From CAVXTT01 sp963764685 (GTDB taxonomy: Bacteria; Bacteroidota; Ignavibacteria; Ignavibacteriales; Ignavibacteriaceae), in NCBI GenBank assembly GCA_963764685.1, contig CAVXTT010000020.1, forward strand, positions 372,001 to 436,000: 64,000 bases of DNA. The letters are read 5' to 3'. Position 1 is the stretch's first letter, and every line of letters begins with the position of its first letter. The position numbers and the translations under genes are program-made. Positions 63,590-64,000 of this stretch are shown here, piece by piece. The notes under the pieces were generated by a model that was not told where the DNA came from, ran no database searches, and was given only the letters and a program-made list of their open reading frames with translations.

Positions 63590-64000
63590 ATGTATAAAAA
63601 AATAGTGAGGAATTAGAAATCAGTACCCCGGGTTTAAAAAAGCAGCGTGAAAAATTTCTGATCTTGCTTGCTGAGGATAACGAGGTAAATATTAAGATGA
63701 TGCTTATTATGCTGCAGGAGGCGGGGTATAAGACTGCATCTGTTCTTAATGGTCAGCAGGCGTTAAGTTTTCTGTCAATAGCAAATGCCGACCTTGTGCT
63801 TATGGATATTCATATGCCGACTATGGACGGCTTTAAAGCAACTGAGGAAATCCGTGCGCTAAGTGCTCCTGCAAGCCGTATTCCTATCATTGCAATTACA
63901 GCTCACAGTCTTAGGGAAGATAAGCAGAAATATTTGGATGCGGGAATGAATGATTATATATCCAAGCCTGTTCATCCGGAGGAATTGATTCACAAAATAG
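63590..64000 (+). CDS. Response regulator receiver protein, partial at the right edge
   Basis: The receiver domain has AEDNEVNIKMM (acidic pair), VLMDIHMPTMDGF with the phosphorylated aspartate, IIAITAHS and the conserved lysine in YISKPVHPEEL. It is cut by the window edge. No start codon exists in the domain's frame; ATG 63590 reaches it if the seven-A run at 63596-63602 has lost one A (MYKKNSEELEISTPG). The AEDNxxN form is typical of receivers attached to hybrid histidine kinases or stand-alone CheY-like proteins. Confidence 0.78.

Overview
The window is a piece of an AT-rich bacterial chromosome from the Bacteroidota/Ignavibacteriota/Chlorobi side of the tree, most likely an Ignavibacteriota-like organism. 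The evidence is inference from several signs: type IX secretion cargo with C-terminal sorting domains containing NYPNPFN (7469-9247 and 26562-28529), a PorV/PorQ-type outer-membrane protein, a PorW/SprE-like TPR lipoprotein, a TonB-dependent receptor, DUF2723 and DUF4837 proteins, and Chlorobium-like ferredoxins. No 16S rRNA gene is present to settle the taxonomy. Almost every gene is ordinary chromosomal housekeeping. I see no prophage, insertion sequence, integrase or CRISPR array.

Layout. 1-4.5 kb: partial TonB receptor, DUF493, PA0069-type radical SAM protein, a small membrane protein, TlpA-like thioredoxin, DUF2905 and PorV. 5-9 kb: gpmI flanked by a 60-bp direct repeat, then a T9SS-secreted beta-helix protein. 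9-15 kb: a TetR-controlled ABC efflux operon (tetR, HlyD-type adaptor, two ATPases, two permeases). 15.5-23 kb: tRNA-CAT, secG, dacB, LOG protein, rpsU, a zinc-ribbon protein, an ECF sigma factor with a small partner, and an M14 carboxypeptidase. 23-28.5 kb: methyltransferase, AddB-like nuclease and M1 aminopeptidase in one overlapping run. 28.7-36.7 kb: greA, ribD, ribE, tilS, hpt, ftsH, a polyprenol/phytol-kinase-like gene and DUF4837 as one long operon. 36.7-45.4 kb: DUF2723, glnE, secA and glnB; the PII protein and the glutamine synthetase adenylyltransferase flank secA. 45.5-49.3 kb: PorW-like lipoprotein, mtgA and an AlbA_2 protein. 49.4-56.8 kb: trmH-like gene, rlmN, acyl-CoA dehydrogenase, yidD, two related membrane/TPR proteins, lemA, a TPM-domain protein and two ferredoxins. 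57.4-64 kb: a hypothetical protein, MBL hydrolase, Rieske protein, queG, two PAP2 phosphatases (one fused to a GNAT domain) and a partial response regulator.

Two things stand out. First, the non-coding DNA holds several kinds of patterned repeat. The best is a family of four arrays (about 7.1, 15.2, 41.6 and 61.3 kb) with an exact 11-bp period around a short GGCANWT core. In three of them the two arms are reverse complements of each other, although the repeat unit differs completely from locus to locus. There are also arrays with an 8-bp period, a five-copy hairpin family whose stems covary, and a composite of REP-like palindromes.

Second, about 22 single-base frame breaks interrupt about ten otherwise well-conserved genes, eight of them in secA alone. 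Protein motifs are intact on both sides of each break and several breaks sit in homopolymers, so I read them as sequencing or assembly indels rather than true pseudogenes. For broken genes I give the span of the reconstructed gene.
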